Part shown: positions 43,805 to 52,552 of the stretch, in pieces | Numbering within the stretch: position 1 is the stretch's first letter | Layout: each line of letters starts with the position of its first letter | DNA from: Archaeoglobales archaeon | Lineage (GTDB): Archaea > Halobacteriota > Archaeoglobi > Archaeoglobales > Archaeoglobaceae | DNA length: 53,667 nt | Direction: 5' to 3' | NCBI GenBank assembly: GCA_029984855.1 | Contig: JARQZL010000002.1 | Span: forward strand, 1-53,667 | Notes under the pieces: generated by a model | What the model was told of the DNA's origin: nothing | Database searches by the model: none | What the model saw: the letters and a program-made list of their open reading frames with translations, nothing else | Translations under genes and position numbers: made by a program

Positions 43805-45412
43805 ATGAAAGAAAGGATTGGTTTCTGGGAGGCTTTCAGCATAGGCGTTGGAGGGATGATCGGTGGAGGCATATTTGCTGTTCTGGGCTTGAGTATTCAG
43901 TTATCCAAAAGCGGTGCCCCATTAGCTTTTCTTTTAGCTGGACTTGTAGCTCTGGCAACTGCCTATTCCTACGCCAGACTGTCCGTGAGATATCCGAGTG
44001 AGGGGGGAACAATAGAATTCATTACGAGAGCATACGGAACCGGTTTGCTTTCTGGCACCCTCAATGTGCTGCTGCTTGCAAGCTACATCATCATGATATC
44101 CCTATACGCCTATGCTTTCGGCAGCTATGGTGCAAACGTTCTCAACTTCATAGATCCTGTTTTGGCAAAGCATCTGCTGATAACGTTCGTTGTTGTTTTG
44201 TTCACAGCAATAAATGCTCTCGGGGCTGTTATCAGCGGAAAGACCGAAGATGCACTTGTAGCATTTAAGCTCGCCATACTTTTAATCGTGGCCTCTGCCT
44301 GCATGGCCTCTATAAATTCCGCCAAACTTTCACAGTCAAACTGGGCAGATCCGTTGAGTATTGTTGCCGGAGGGATGATAATATTTCTTGCGTATGAAGG
44401 TTTCGAACTGATAGCAAATACGGGAAGTGATATTGAGGATCCCTCGATTCTCCCTAAGGTATTTTACTCTGCTGTTCTTCTCGTAATAGCTGTTTACATA
44501 ATGGTGGCGATTGCCACGGTTGGAAGTCTACCGTATGACGTGATTATAAAGGCAAGAGACTATGCTCTGGCAGTTGCAGCAGAGCCATCTCTGGGAAAAA
44601 CAGGGTTCTGGCTTGTCACTGTTGCCGCTCTCGCATCCACAGGCTCGGCAATAAACGCAACTCTCTACGGCACTGCAAGAGCAAGTTATATGGTGGCAAA
44701 ATATGGGGAGCTTCCCGAGGCTGTTGAGGAGCCCCTCTGGAGGCAGGCTTATGAGGGTCTGCTTATCATAGGCTTTCTTTCTTTGATACTGGCAAATACT
44801 GCAAGTCTTGAGTCAATATCCGTAGCCGGCAGCAGTGGCTTCCTGCTAATCTTTCTCTCCGTCAACATCGCAGCGTTAAAGCTCCGTGATAGAATCAAGA
44901 TAAATCCGTTAATTCCGGCCGGAGGGAGCATGCTGACTCTTGCTGCTCTCATTATACTAATACACAGAATGGCAGGTACCGACATAAGAAATCTCATTGT
45001 TTTTGTTTGCCTGATCGTCTCATCTTTTTTGATTGAGATAATCTACAGAGCCGTTACAGGCAGAAAGATAGAGGAATACCTCGACATAAGACTGAAAAGG
45101 AGAGAGGAGAATGTACAAAACTGGGGGAGGTGGGTTTACACCGTTATCGATCGTATAATGGATGCTTTTGAGGATGCAGAAGTGTACCTTGTAGGCAGCA
45201 TTGCAAGAGGTGAAGTTCACAGGGCAAACGACGTTGATCTGCTCGTCCTTACAGATAACCCTCCACCAAAAGAGGTAGAAAAAAGTGTTACAAGAGAGGT
45301 TAAACAAAAGGCCGGGCTTACACCCCTGCATTCGGTTGACATTCACTTTGAAAACAAGCAGAAAAAGAAAGAGGCACTCAGACGGGCAAAGCATTACAGG
45401 TTCCTGAAATAG
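43805..45412 (+). CDS. APC-family amino-acid permease fused to a nucleotidyltransferase domain
   Basis: This 535-residue protein has two parts in one continuous frame. Residues 1-418 are an amino acid-polyamine-organocation transporter with about 12 membrane segments (first: GFWEAFSIGVGGMIGGGIFA, the substrate-site GGMIGGGIF motif). Residues 435-535 form a cytoplasmic nucleotidyltransferase-like domain: YLVGSIARGEV (G464, S465), DVDLLVL (D476, D478) and a third acidic site near D512 (HSVDIHFE). That is the full catalytic pattern of minimal nucleotidyltransferases. Regulatory C-terminal domains on APC carriers are common (USP type), but this one is unusual. Neither substrate is known. Confidence 0.88.
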   Translation: MKERIGFWEAFSIGVGGMIGGGIFAVLGLSIQLSKSGAPLAFLLAGLVALATAYSYARLSVRYPSEGGTIEFITRAYGTGLLSGTLNVLLLASYIIMISLYAYAFGSYGANVLNFIDPVLAKHLLITFVVVLFTAINALGAVISGKTEDALVAFKLAILLIVASACMASINSAKLSQSNWADPLSIVAGGMIIFLAYEGFELIANTGSDIEDPSILPKVFYSAVLLVIAVYIMVAIATVGSLPYDVIIKARDYALAVAAEPSLGKTGFWLVTVAALASTGSAINATLYGTARASYMVAKYGELPEAVEEPLWRQAYEGLLIIGFLSLILANTASLESISVAGSSGFLLIFLSVNIAALKLRDRIKINPLIPAGGSMLTLAALIILIHRMAGTDIRNLIVFVCLIVSSFLIEIIYRAVTGRKIEEYLDIRLKRREENVQNWGRWVYTVIDRIMDAFEDAEVYLVGSIARGEVHRANDVDLLVLTDNPPPKEVEKSVTREVKQKAGLTPLHSVDIHFENKQKKKEALRRAKHYRFLK

Positions 45413-45418
45413 AGAGCT

Positions 45419-46633
45419 CTAAGAACCCTCCAGCAATAAGCTGTCAAGCTCCTTTAAAAGCTGGCCAACGCTGCCTATGGATTTTGCATCAATTCCCAGT
45501 TTTCTGAGCTCATCTTTGCTTCTCAAACTGATCACGTTGCTGGATGAGTTCAGCAGTTCCAGATTTCTCCTGTTTATGCTGCCAACGATGAAGCCAGTAT
45601 CGATGACCAGGTCACTGATTTTGGCAAGTTTTAGGGCCCTCTCAAACGCCCTTTCACCTATCTCAGTATAGGGCTCCTCACACACTGCTTTGGCGGCTAT
45701 GAGTCTGGCAACACAGCAATCAACATCACCTTCGTGAACAACTCCGGCTGTGAAAGGGACGCCTTTCTTGGCCAGCAGTCGCATGACGTTCGCTCCGCTC
45801 CCCCCTCCACAGACGATGTGAACTTTTGCATCAGTATCTTTTCTGCCTGTTATTTCAAAAGAGCCGATGGACGGATCAAACCTTGCACTGCCTATCTCGT
45901 ATACATCCCGCACAACATCTTCTGATATTGCCTCTTCCGGATGTCCCTCCACGACTATTTTCCCATTTCTTATCATAACAACTCTATCACATACCCTCAG
46001 TGCAAGCTCAATATCATGAGTTGTGAGCACTATCGCAATCCCCTTCTCATTTGCTATTCTGCGGAGCAGCAGCATTATCTCGACCTTGTGTTTTGCATCG
46101 AGAAAGCTCGTTGGCTCGTCAAGGAGCATGATGCGAGGCTGCTGGGCTAAGGCTCTTGCTATCATTATTTTCTGTCTCTCTCCATCGCTCATCTCAGAGA
46201 ACAGTTTATTTGCGAGATTTTCGGCATTTACGAGTTTGAGAGCTTCTCTCACAGCATTAACATCAGCATTATTGAGTCTGCCAAAGGCATCGACGTACGG
46301 ATACCTGCCCAGACTCACCACTTCAAATCCTGTAAGGAAGCCGGCATCAACTCTTTCAGTAAGCGTTATGGAGAGCAGCTTTGCAAGCTCTATTGGCTTT
46401 ATCTCATGAATTTTTCTGCTCTCAACGTAAACAACGCCTTTCAGGGGCTTCAGATTTGCTGCAAGAGTTTTGAGCAGAGTTGTCTTTCCACTACCGTTTG
46501 GGCCGAGAATGCCAAGAATTTCTCCAGCTCTGGCTTTAAGAAAGACATTTCTCAGAACTTCACTTGTGTAGCCAACGGACAGTTCAGCCGTTTTCATTCT
46601 TTCGTTGGCCTTCACTTCCATTTCCGTCCTCAT
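45419..46633 (-). CDS. Corrinoid/iron-chelate ABC importer ATPase with C-terminal domain
   Basis: This 404-residue ATPase has a normal FecE/BtuD-like NBD in residues 1-250 (Walker A GPNGSGKTT, signature MSDGERQKIMIARAL, Walker B IMLLDEPTS) and an extra domain of about 150 residues (VHIVCGGGSGANVMRLLAKK...). Such extensions are known on archaeal cobalamin-type ATPases; their role is unclear. I chose ATG 46633 because GAGGTG lies six bases upstream; GTG 46642 and ATG 46597 are alternatives. It is the last gene of a three-gene importer. Confidence 0.88.
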   Translation of the reverse strand: MRTEMEVKANERMKTAELSVGYTSEVLRNVFLKARAGEILGILGPNGSGKTTLLKTLAANLKPLKGVVYVESRKIHEIKPIELAKLLSITLTERVDAGFLTGFEVVSLGRYPYVDAFGRLNNADVNAVREALKLVNAENLANKLFSEMSDGERQKIMIARALAQQPRIMLLDEPTSFLDAKHKVEIMLLLRRIANEKGIAIVLTTHDIELALRVCDRVVMIRNGKIVVEGHPEEAISEDVVRDVYEIGSARFDPSIGSFEITGRKDTDAKVHIVCGGGSGANVMRLLAKKGVPFTAGVVHEGDVDCCVARLIAAKAVCEEPYTEIGERAFERALKLAKISDLVIDTGFIVGSINRRNLELLNSSSNVISLRSKDELRKLGIDAKSIGSVGQLLKELDSLLLEGS

Positions 46634-46655
46634 CTTATTCACCTCATTTCAGGCA

Positions 46656-47627
46656 TCACACCTTCTTCCTCTTCAAAACAAGAAATATGACGATTGGAGC
46701 GCCAAATATCGACGTTATCACACTCACAGGCAGTTCAACTGGAGAGAGAAGTGTTCTCGCAACCACGTCACATAACACTGCAATCGATGCCCCGAGCAGG
46801 ATCGTCGCAGGAATTAAGATTCTGTGGTCTGAAGTTCTGAACAGCAGCCTTGCAATGTGTGGCGTTGCAAGCCCTATGAAAGCAACAACGCCTGAAAAAG
46901 CCGTTACAAGGGATGCAAGAAAGCTCGAGACTGCAACAACAGTAACCCTCACAACTCTTATATCGACACCCATGCTCCTCGCATAATCTTCTCCCAGCAG
47001 CATTGCATTGAGGGGCTTTGATAGCAGGAATGTGAGCACAAAAACTGGGATCGAAAGGGTGACAATAGCCCGCAAATCGTTCCATGTTGTCCCTGAAAAG
47101 CTGCCAAATGTCCACAGAACAAACTCATGAACCCTCTCGCTCTCAGCAAGAGTTATCAGAATCCTCTCGAAGGCTGAAAATACATAGCCGAGCATTAAGC
47201 CTGCGATGAGCAGTGTTACAGCACTTCTAACCCTTGCGGCGATATACAGAATAAGAATGGTTGCTATTGCCGAACCTGCAAAAGCTGAGCCCACAATTCC
47301 ATAGCCTCCTCCAATGCCAGCGAGTACATAGAGAGCAACACCAAAAGCCGCTGCCGAAGATATACCGAGAACGTACGGGCCTGCAAGGGGGTTGCGGAAG
47401 TACGTCTGCAAAAGCAAACCGCTGACAGCCAAAGCAGCACCTCCAAAAAATGCTCCGAGCGTTCGGGGCATGCGAACATTCAGAATTATGTAGCCCTTCA
47501 TATTCTCCTTACCATGCAGCGAATCCATCAGGTCTCCAATACCTGCATTTACCGAACCTATGAGTATTCCGGAAAGGATAGAAAGAATAGCAATAAAAGA
47601 TAAAAGAGCAAAAAAGATGGCTCTCAT
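46656..47627 (-). CDS. FecCD/BtuC-type ABC permease
   Basis: This 323-residue permease has about ten membrane segments. The blocks RMPRTLGAFFGGAALAVSGL near the N terminus, NPLAGPYVLGISSAAAFGV, and VAFIGLATPHIARLLF near the C terminus are family marks. It starts one base after the binding-protein stop. It forms the channel for a corrinoid, heme or iron complex; the ligand cannot be fixed by sequence. Confidence 0.93.
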   Translation of the reverse strand: MRAIFFALLSFIAILSILSGILIGSVNAGIGDLMDSLHGKENMKGYIILNVRMPRTLGAFFGGAALAVSGLLLQTYFRNPLAGPYVLGISSAAAFGVALYVLAGIGGGYGIVGSAFAGSAIATILILYIAARVRSAVTLLIAGLMLGYVFSAFERILITLAESERVHEFVLWTFGSFSGTTWNDLRAIVTLSIPVFVLTFLLSKPLNAMLLGEDYARSMGVDIRVVRVTVVAVSSFLASLVTAFSGVVAFIGLATPHIARLLFRTSDHRILIPATILLGASIAVLCDVVARTLLSPVELPVSVITSIFGAPIVIFLVLKRKKV

Positions 47628-47628
47628 C

Positions 47629-48717
47629 CTACGACAGCCTTACAAAGAACCTTGGAGTGTAATTCTCAAAAAGCTCTGGATGTGCTATCGCTGCAAGATC
47701 CTTGATTACAACGTCTTCATGCAGCAACCCGAGCTGCCAGTAATCGGGAGTTATGTTGTAAATTCTCCTCTCCTCAAACACCTTAAGGTCTGCAAGCCTG
47801 CTGTCTATATCCCTGATGTCCTTTAAGCTCTTGACCGTTGAAGAGTAGACCATTACATCAGCATTCTCACCCTTTACAAGCAAATCCTCGAGACTTACGA
47901 TTTTACTGCCCGTACCAGACATGTTAAAGAGGTAGTTGCAGCCAGCGTATTCAGCCATCTTCGCAACGTAACTATCTCCTCCCGGAACGTACACCTTGCC
48001 CCTGTATACCGATGCCCACAGGAGGTTTACCCTCTCTGTCGAATTTACTCTGTCCTCCACTGCTTTAACGTTCTCTTCAATCCTGCTGAAGTACTTTGCC
48101 GCTTCATCTTCCTTATCGAGTAAGGCTGCAAAGAACTTGACCCACTCAACCCTTGCAAGCGGGTCTTTTTCGAGCCACTCACCGTTAGCAATGCACGGAA
48201 TACCCAGTTCCTCAAGTTTTTTCTCGACCTCCCCGTTATATCCAGAAACACAGACCACAAGGTCAGGATGGAGCTCTACGAGCTTCTCATAATCTGGAGC
48301 TCCTGAAGAACCAAGATCGATGATTTCTCCCTTTTTGAGTTTCTCCACAATATCTGGGAAGTAAAGCCTGTATCCTCCCCCATACATGTATCCAGCGACA
48401 CAGTCTGTTGCATTTATCGCCTCAAGCAAAGCAAGATGCGTTGAAGAAGTTACAACAATCCTCTTAACTGGAATTTTAATCGGTATTCCTTCTACATCCG
48501 GCTTTTTGTCGTGATATAGAACATAAGTCTTCCAGATGTCACCGTCCTTTACCTTCAGAATCTTATAATCTCCGTGGTAATCTATGGCAAAATTCTCCGC
48601 ATACTTCACGTTCTTCAAAGCAGACTGCTGCTTTTCAGCGCATCCTGCTACGACAACAGACGCAACGACAGCAAGCACAATTATCGCAATAAAACTCTTA
48701 TTCGATATCATTGACAT
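47629..48717 (-). CDS. Periplasmic-binding lipoprotein of the corrinoid/iron importer
   Basis: This is a TroA/BtuF-fold protein of about 360 residues. It has a lipoprotein signal (NKSFIAIIVLAVVASVVVAGC) and then two lobes: RIVVTSSTHLALLEAINAT, LVELHPDLVVCVSGY, and later VNLLWASVYRGKVYVPGGDS. ATG 48717 or 48711 gives a proper signal; the frame back to 48759 does not. The TATA at 48731-48740 (minus) places the transcription start near these ATGs. Ligand could be cobalamin, heme or a chelated metal. Confidence 0.88.
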   Translation of the reverse strand: MSMISNKSFIAIIVLAVVASVVVAGCAEKQQSALKNVKYAENFAIDYHGDYKILKVKDGDIWKTYVLYHDKKPDVEGIPIKIPVKRIVVTSSTHLALLEAINATDCVAGYMYGGGYRLYFPDIVEKLKKGEIIDLGSSGAPDYEKLVELHPDLVVCVSGYNGEVEKKLEELGIPCIANGEWLEKDPLARVEWVKFFAALLDKEDEAAKYFSRIEENVKAVEDRVNSTERVNLLWASVYRGKVYVPGGDSYVAKMAEYAGCNYLFNMSGTGSKIVSLEDLLVKGENADVMVYSSTVKSLKDIRDIDSRLADLKVFEERRIYNITPDYWQLGLLHEDVVIKDLAAIAHPELFENYTPRFFVRLS

Positions 48718-48730
48718 TGCATCAAACCTG

Positions 48731-48783
48731 CTTGATATAAGGATTTCGATTGTCACCATTCGTGAAAGATATAAATATATATC
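48731..48783. promoter_or_regulatory. Divergent promoters of the importer and the HD gene
   Basis: On the minus strand CTTATATCAAG at 48731-48740 faces the binding-protein gene. On the plus strand GATATAAATATATATC at 48767-48782 faces the HD gene (ATG 48804, about 28 bases). The latter is itself a near-palindrome. Both starts fit leaderless or near-leaderless mRNAs. Confidence 0.5.
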
Positions 48784-48803
48784 CGAAGGTACATGAAAAC
48801 TCC

Positions 48804-49355
48804 ATGAACAGAAATGAAGCTCTTTCCCTTCTCAAAGAGTACGTGAAGGATGAGAAGCTCGTAAAGCACTGCATAGCAACCGCTGCAATAATGCATGAGA
48901 TTGCTGAGGAGCTTGGCGAGGATGCTGACAGGTGGGAAGTTATAGGAATTCTGCATGACATAGACTACGAGATGGTTGGGGGGGATATGCAGAAACACGG
49001 CCCGACAGGCTATGATATCCTGAAAAAACATGGTGTCAGCGAGGAGATAGCAGAAGTGGTAAAGCGACACAATCACACGTTGTTTGGCGATTACGAGAGG
49101 CCTGTTGAAATAGCTCTACAGGCTGCAGATAGCATTTCCGGCCTTATCATAGCCTGCGCCCTCGTGAAAGGAGGAAAGATTACGGAAGTAACACCAAAGA
49201 CTGTTAAGAAGAAGTTCAAGGAGAAGTGTTTTGCCGCCGGCTGTGATAGAGACAGAATAAGAATGATAGAAAAACTGGGCTTTGAACTGCCGGTGTTCTA
49301 CGAGATTGCTATAAGGGGGCTTGTCAGAGTTAAAGATGAGCTTGGCTTGCAGTGA
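48804..49355 (+). CDS. HD-domain phosphohydrolase-like protein
   Basis: This 183-residue protein has the HD pattern: His in VKHCIATAAIMHEIA, HD in GILHDIDYEM, and a later His in KRHNHTLF, enough for a metal-dependent phosphohydrolase. HD proteins act on nucleotides or phosphomonoesters. I chose ATG 48804 because of the TATA box about 28 bases upstream; an ORF back to 48750 would begin before it. It is not part of an operon; the substrate is unknown. Confidence 0.85.
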   Translation: MNRNEALSLLKEYVKDEKLVKHCIATAAIMHEIAEELGEDADRWEVIGILHDIDYEMVGGDMQKHGPTGYDILKKHGVSEEIAEVVKRHNHTLFGDYERPVEIALQAADSISGLIIACALVKGGKITEVTPKTVKKKFKEKCFAAGCDRDRIRMIEKLGFELPVFYEIAIRGLVRVKDELGLQ

Positions 49356-49403
49356 ATTCAGAACCCATTTCCATTGGCTTACTGCCCTATAAAATGAATA
49401 AAA

Positions 49404-50987
49404 TTAAAGCCTGACCTCGATCCCTCTCTCTTTCAGGTATTCCTTGACCTCCTGAATAGAGACCTCTCTTCTGTGAAAAATGCCTGCAGCTAATGCAGCC
49501 TCAACATCTGTTTTTGTGAAAACCTCGTAGAAGTGTTCAACACACCCGGCACCGCTTGAAGCAATCACCGGAACACTTACGGCACTCTTTATGTGGTTTA
49601 TAAGTTCAATGTCGTAGCCGAGTTTTGTACCATCCCTATCTATGCAGTTCAGCAGTATTTCTCCGGCTCCCAGCTTCTCACATATTGTCGCCACCTGCAG
49701 AGCGTCCACATCTCTCCCTTCTCTTCCACCCTTAACTGTACACTGAAACCAGCAGTACTCCTCACCGTTAGGGCCAGGAATCTCAGTCTTTATGGTGTTG
49801 TGATCCGTATCGTCAGGAGATTCTACATAGACTCTTCTCGGATCAATTGAAATAACAACAGCCTGTCTTCCGTAAACTTCTGAAATCTGCTCGATAGAAC
49901 TCTGAGTTTTGCCGTGTTTTAGATATTCTTCAACAGCATAAACAGCATCGCTACCTATGGAAACTTTATCCGCTCCAGATCTGAAGTATTCGGATGCAAC
50001 TTCCAAGGCAGAGTAGTGTGTTCCATCAAAATCCGTGTATTCCCTAATGCCTCCGCCGATGGTAAGGGGGACGAACACGTTTCTGGACGTCAATCTTAGA
50101 ACCTCCAGCATCGGTTGATCCTTAAGGGGAAAATCCCGAAATCCCGTAATGTTTAAGAATACTATTTCGTCCGCCCCTTCCTCGTAATACCTCTTTGCCA
50201 GTTCAACAGGCTTTCCTAAATTTCTGACTCTCCCCCTCTCTCTCACGTCGTATTTGTCTCCCTTTGTAACAACCAGATCGCCTTCATCATTCGTTCTCAC
50301 ATCCAGACAGGCGATGACTCTTTTTGCGAGCTTCGTTTTGCCCCTGCTCTCTGGCAAAAGAGTATGACATTCGCTGAGGTTGCTGTATTCAAGAAAGTTC
50401 TTCAAAATCCTCAGGCCAGCTTTTCCGCTCTTTTCCGGGTGGAACTGCACTGCAACAACGTTTCCCTTCTGTACTGCGCTTATAAACTCTCCTCCATAGT
50501 CTGTAGTAGCTAAAATCCAGTCTTTATTGCTTTTCTCCGGTATAGCCCTGTAAGAGTGCACAAAGTATAGCTTCTCTCCATTGTAGCCTGAAAAAAGTCC
50601 TGAGGACTTCTTTATCTTTATACCGTTCCAGCCAATGTGCGGGACAGACAGATGTCTGTCGTCGAACCTCTTTACGCAGCCCTTTATAATTCCAAGACCC
50701 TGAACACCGGGGCATTCTTCACTTCCTTCAAATAAAGTTTGTAAACCCACACAGATCCCCAGAAATGGTCTTCCAGATTTGATGTAATCAATTAATGGTT
50801 CAACGTAGCCTTTTTCCACCAGCATTTTCATTGCGCTGCCAAAGCTTCCAACCCCAGGAAAGACCAATTTCTTCGCATTTGTTATATCTTCCGGCTTTGA
50901 GACCTCTTTAACGGAGTAACCCAGTTTTGTTATAGCATTTCTGATGCTTCTTATGTTTCCAGCCCCGTAATCAAGCAGTGTTATCAT
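49404..50987 (-). CDS. hisHF: Bifunctional imidazole glycerol-phosphate synthase (HisH-HisF fusion)
   Basis: This 527-residue protein joins glutaminase and cyclase. Residues 1-205 are HisH with the nucleophile C79 in FLGICVGLQ and H183/E185 in QFHPEKSGKAG. Residues 220-527 are HisF, about 310 long rather than the usual 250, with D229 in ACLDV and the second aspartate in VVISIDPRRVYV. The extra blocks (TNDEGDLVVTKGDKYDVRE, FRDFPLKDQPMLEVL, FDGTHYSALEVASEYFRSG, GEEYCWFQCTVKGGREGRD) correspond to those of fungal and plant HIS7. ATG 50987 fits TATA at 51007-51019; the ORF runs open to 51158 but that part is not coding. Archaea normally have two separate genes. Confidence 0.93.
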   Translation of the reverse strand: MITLLDYGAGNIRSIRNAITKLGYSVKEVSKPEDITNAKKLVFPGVGSFGSAMKMLVEKGYVEPLIDYIKSGRPFLGICVGLQTLFEGSEECPGVQGLGIIKGCVKRFDDRHLSVPHIGWNGIKIKKSSGLFSGYNGEKLYFVHSYRAIPEKSNKDWILATTDYGGEFISAVQKGNVVAVQFHPEKSGKAGLRILKNFLEYSNLSECHTLLPESRGKTKLAKRVIACLDVRTNDEGDLVVTKGDKYDVRERGRVRNLGKPVELAKRYYEEGADEIVFLNITGFRDFPLKDQPMLEVLRLTSRNVFVPLTIGGGIREYTDFDGTHYSALEVASEYFRSGADKVSIGSDAVYAVEEYLKHGKTQSSIEQISEVYGRQAVVISIDPRRVYVESPDDTDHNTIKTEIPGPNGEEYCWFQCTVKGGREGRDVDALQVATICEKLGAGEILLNCIDRDGTKLGYDIELINHIKSAVSVPVIASSGAGCVEHFYEVFTKTDVEAALAAGIFHRREVSIQEVKEYLKERGIEVRL

Positions 50988-51006
50988 TGAAGGAGGGATG
51001 CTGACA

Positions 51007-51019
51007 GGTATTATAAAGC
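51007..51019 (-). promoter_or_regulatory. TATA box of the hisHF gene
   Basis: GCTTTATAATACC on the minus strand is centred 27 bases from ATG 50987. It lies in the last bases of, or just after, the upstream gene, so hisHF has its own promoter and a leaderless mRNA. No Shine-Dalgarno precedes the ATG. Confidence 0.55.
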
Positions 51020-51027
51020 AATCGGCT

Positions 51028-52476
51028 TTAGTGAATGAAATTAAGCAATGCCTGTTTTGAGTAAACTCCAAAATTAAGCTCCGCATCCTGTATATAGTTC
51101 TTGCCAAGCAGTGCGGCAATTTCTGCTTTTTGTAACTCTCTTCCCAGATATGCCGCATGATCTAAACGTGAGATCAGGCCTTTCGCTATCACAGTGTCTC
51201 CTATACTCTTTGCATCTCCAGCAACCGTCAGTTTTTCATGGCTGCAAACGATTTTGCCATTGTGAATCCAGATTCTGAAGTCTCCCTCCGGATCCCTGAC
51301 AAACTTTCCGGGTTTGGCCTCAATAGCATTCTCAGGTCTGCAGGTCTCGTAAGTTACTTTCTCTTTCAGTGAGAGCAGATTAAAGCCTAAGTCCTTGGGT
51401 GAGCTCTTGCGGAGCTTCGCTGCCTTTGCCATGTAGCTCGCAACTCTTAATTCTCTGACACTTCCTCTCGTTTTCGGGCTCGCCTCTGTTGTAAACAGCA
51501 AATCTGCTCCAATTTCTTCGGCCATGAACGCAAGCAGAGCGTTCATCCCAATTGAGTCTGCATCGCTCAGCTCGGTTACGTTTCCCACTCCAAGCAGAAC
51601 TGGTGTTTCTCTATCAGCTTCTCTGAAGTGAACATACCGTACAATGGACTGTACAGTCCCGAAGGGGGCATCCAGAATGCAATCTGCTATCACCTTCTCT
51701 GTATGCTTCTTTGCAAGTTCTACAAGCTTTATGAGTTCTCCAACGTTCCTTTCAACCACAACTACAGCAGAATTGCCTATCTTCTCCAGCACTTTTACAT
51801 TCTCTCTGCCAACGCTCATAACCATGTGCACACCCGCTTTAACGCTTTCCTCTATAATTCTTTCATTGAATGTGTCAACGCTTACAGCATTGCAGTAATC
51901 GAGAGCTGTTTTGACAGCTCTAATAGCATCACCGACATTGCATTCAAGAGGGATGCCTATATCCACTATATCAGCTCCATTCTCTAAATAGTATTCTATC
52001 CGCTGAATCAGCTCGTCTCTCTCAAGAAGGGGGGCATCAACAACTTCTGCAACAACCTTCATTCTCGAGTTTCCACCAATCTTGGTATCCCCTATCTCAA
52101 ATGCACAGTCTTCAATGGCATCAACCATTCTGAGGTTTTCCTCAGTCATCACTGCATTCAGCAACCTGCATGCCGGAACTTCATGAGATAATTCAATGCG
52201 ATCGAGATTTTTCAGAATGATCCGGAGATCTGCTGCGTGAATGGGGCCAAGCCTTATCTTTACTCCTTTCTCCTTCTCAAGCTTTTTCCAGTCACCTTTT
52301 GCCAGTCCCGGAACCAGAACGAGATCGTACTTGCTTAAATCGATATTTTTGATGTGGTACGGAGTTATGAATGCTGCGACTTCAACATCTGCAACGTAAA
52401 TATCACAGTCGAATCCCATAGCTGCTTTTCTCACATCCCCTTCAGCAAGCTTTCCAGTAACTGCAAGAACTGGCAT
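51028..52476 (-). CDS. Dihydropteroate synthase-like protein
   Basis: This 482-residue protein has an N-terminal domain of about 150 residues, a pterin-binding TIM barrel (about 150-400) with NGADIVDIGIPLECNVGDA and NAVSVDTFNERII in the positions of DHPS motifs, and a C-terminal domain of about 90 residues. Archaeal proteins of this kind are called dihydropteroate synthase-related; a role in tetrahydromethanopterin synthesis has been suggested but I cannot confirm it for this one. I chose ATG 52476 (MPVLAVTGKL); the frame back to 52560 runs into the PHP promoter. Confidence 0.85.
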   Translation of the reverse strand: MPVLAVTGKLAEGDVRKAAMGFDCDIYVADVEVAAFITPYHIKNIDLSKYDLVLVPGLAKGDWKKLEKEKGVKIRLGPIHAADLRIILKNLDRIELSHEVPACRLLNAVMTEENLRMVDAIEDCAFEIGDTKIGGNSRMKVVAEVVDAPLLERDELIQRIEYYLENGADIVDIGIPLECNVGDAIRAVKTALDYCNAVSVDTFNERIIEESVKAGVHMVMSVGRENVKVLEKIGNSAVVVVERNVGELIKLVELAKKHTEKVIADCILDAPFGTVQSIVRYVHFREADRETPVLLGVGNVTELSDADSIGMNALLAFMAEEIGADLLFTTEASPKTRGSVRELRVASYMAKAAKLRKSSPKDLGFNLLSLKEKVTYETCRPENAIEAKPGKFVRDPEGDFRIWIHNGKIVCSHEKLTVAGDAKSIGDTVIAKGLISRLDHAAYLGRELQKAEIAALLGKNYIQDAELNFGVYSKQALLNFIH

Positions 52477-52552
52477 GTTTTTATCTCTACCGCACTGAAA
52501 AATACTTTTCCTTACATTTTTAAATAACAGTATACAGTATCGGAGGGTACGT

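Noticed and set aside
48750-48803. Longer start for the HD protein
   Set aside because: It would contain the TATA box and transcription start of its own gene.
51001-51158. N-terminal extension of hisHF back to 51158
   Set aside because: It overlaps the 3' end of the upstream gene, has no HisH homology, and lies before the TATA box used for ATG 50987.
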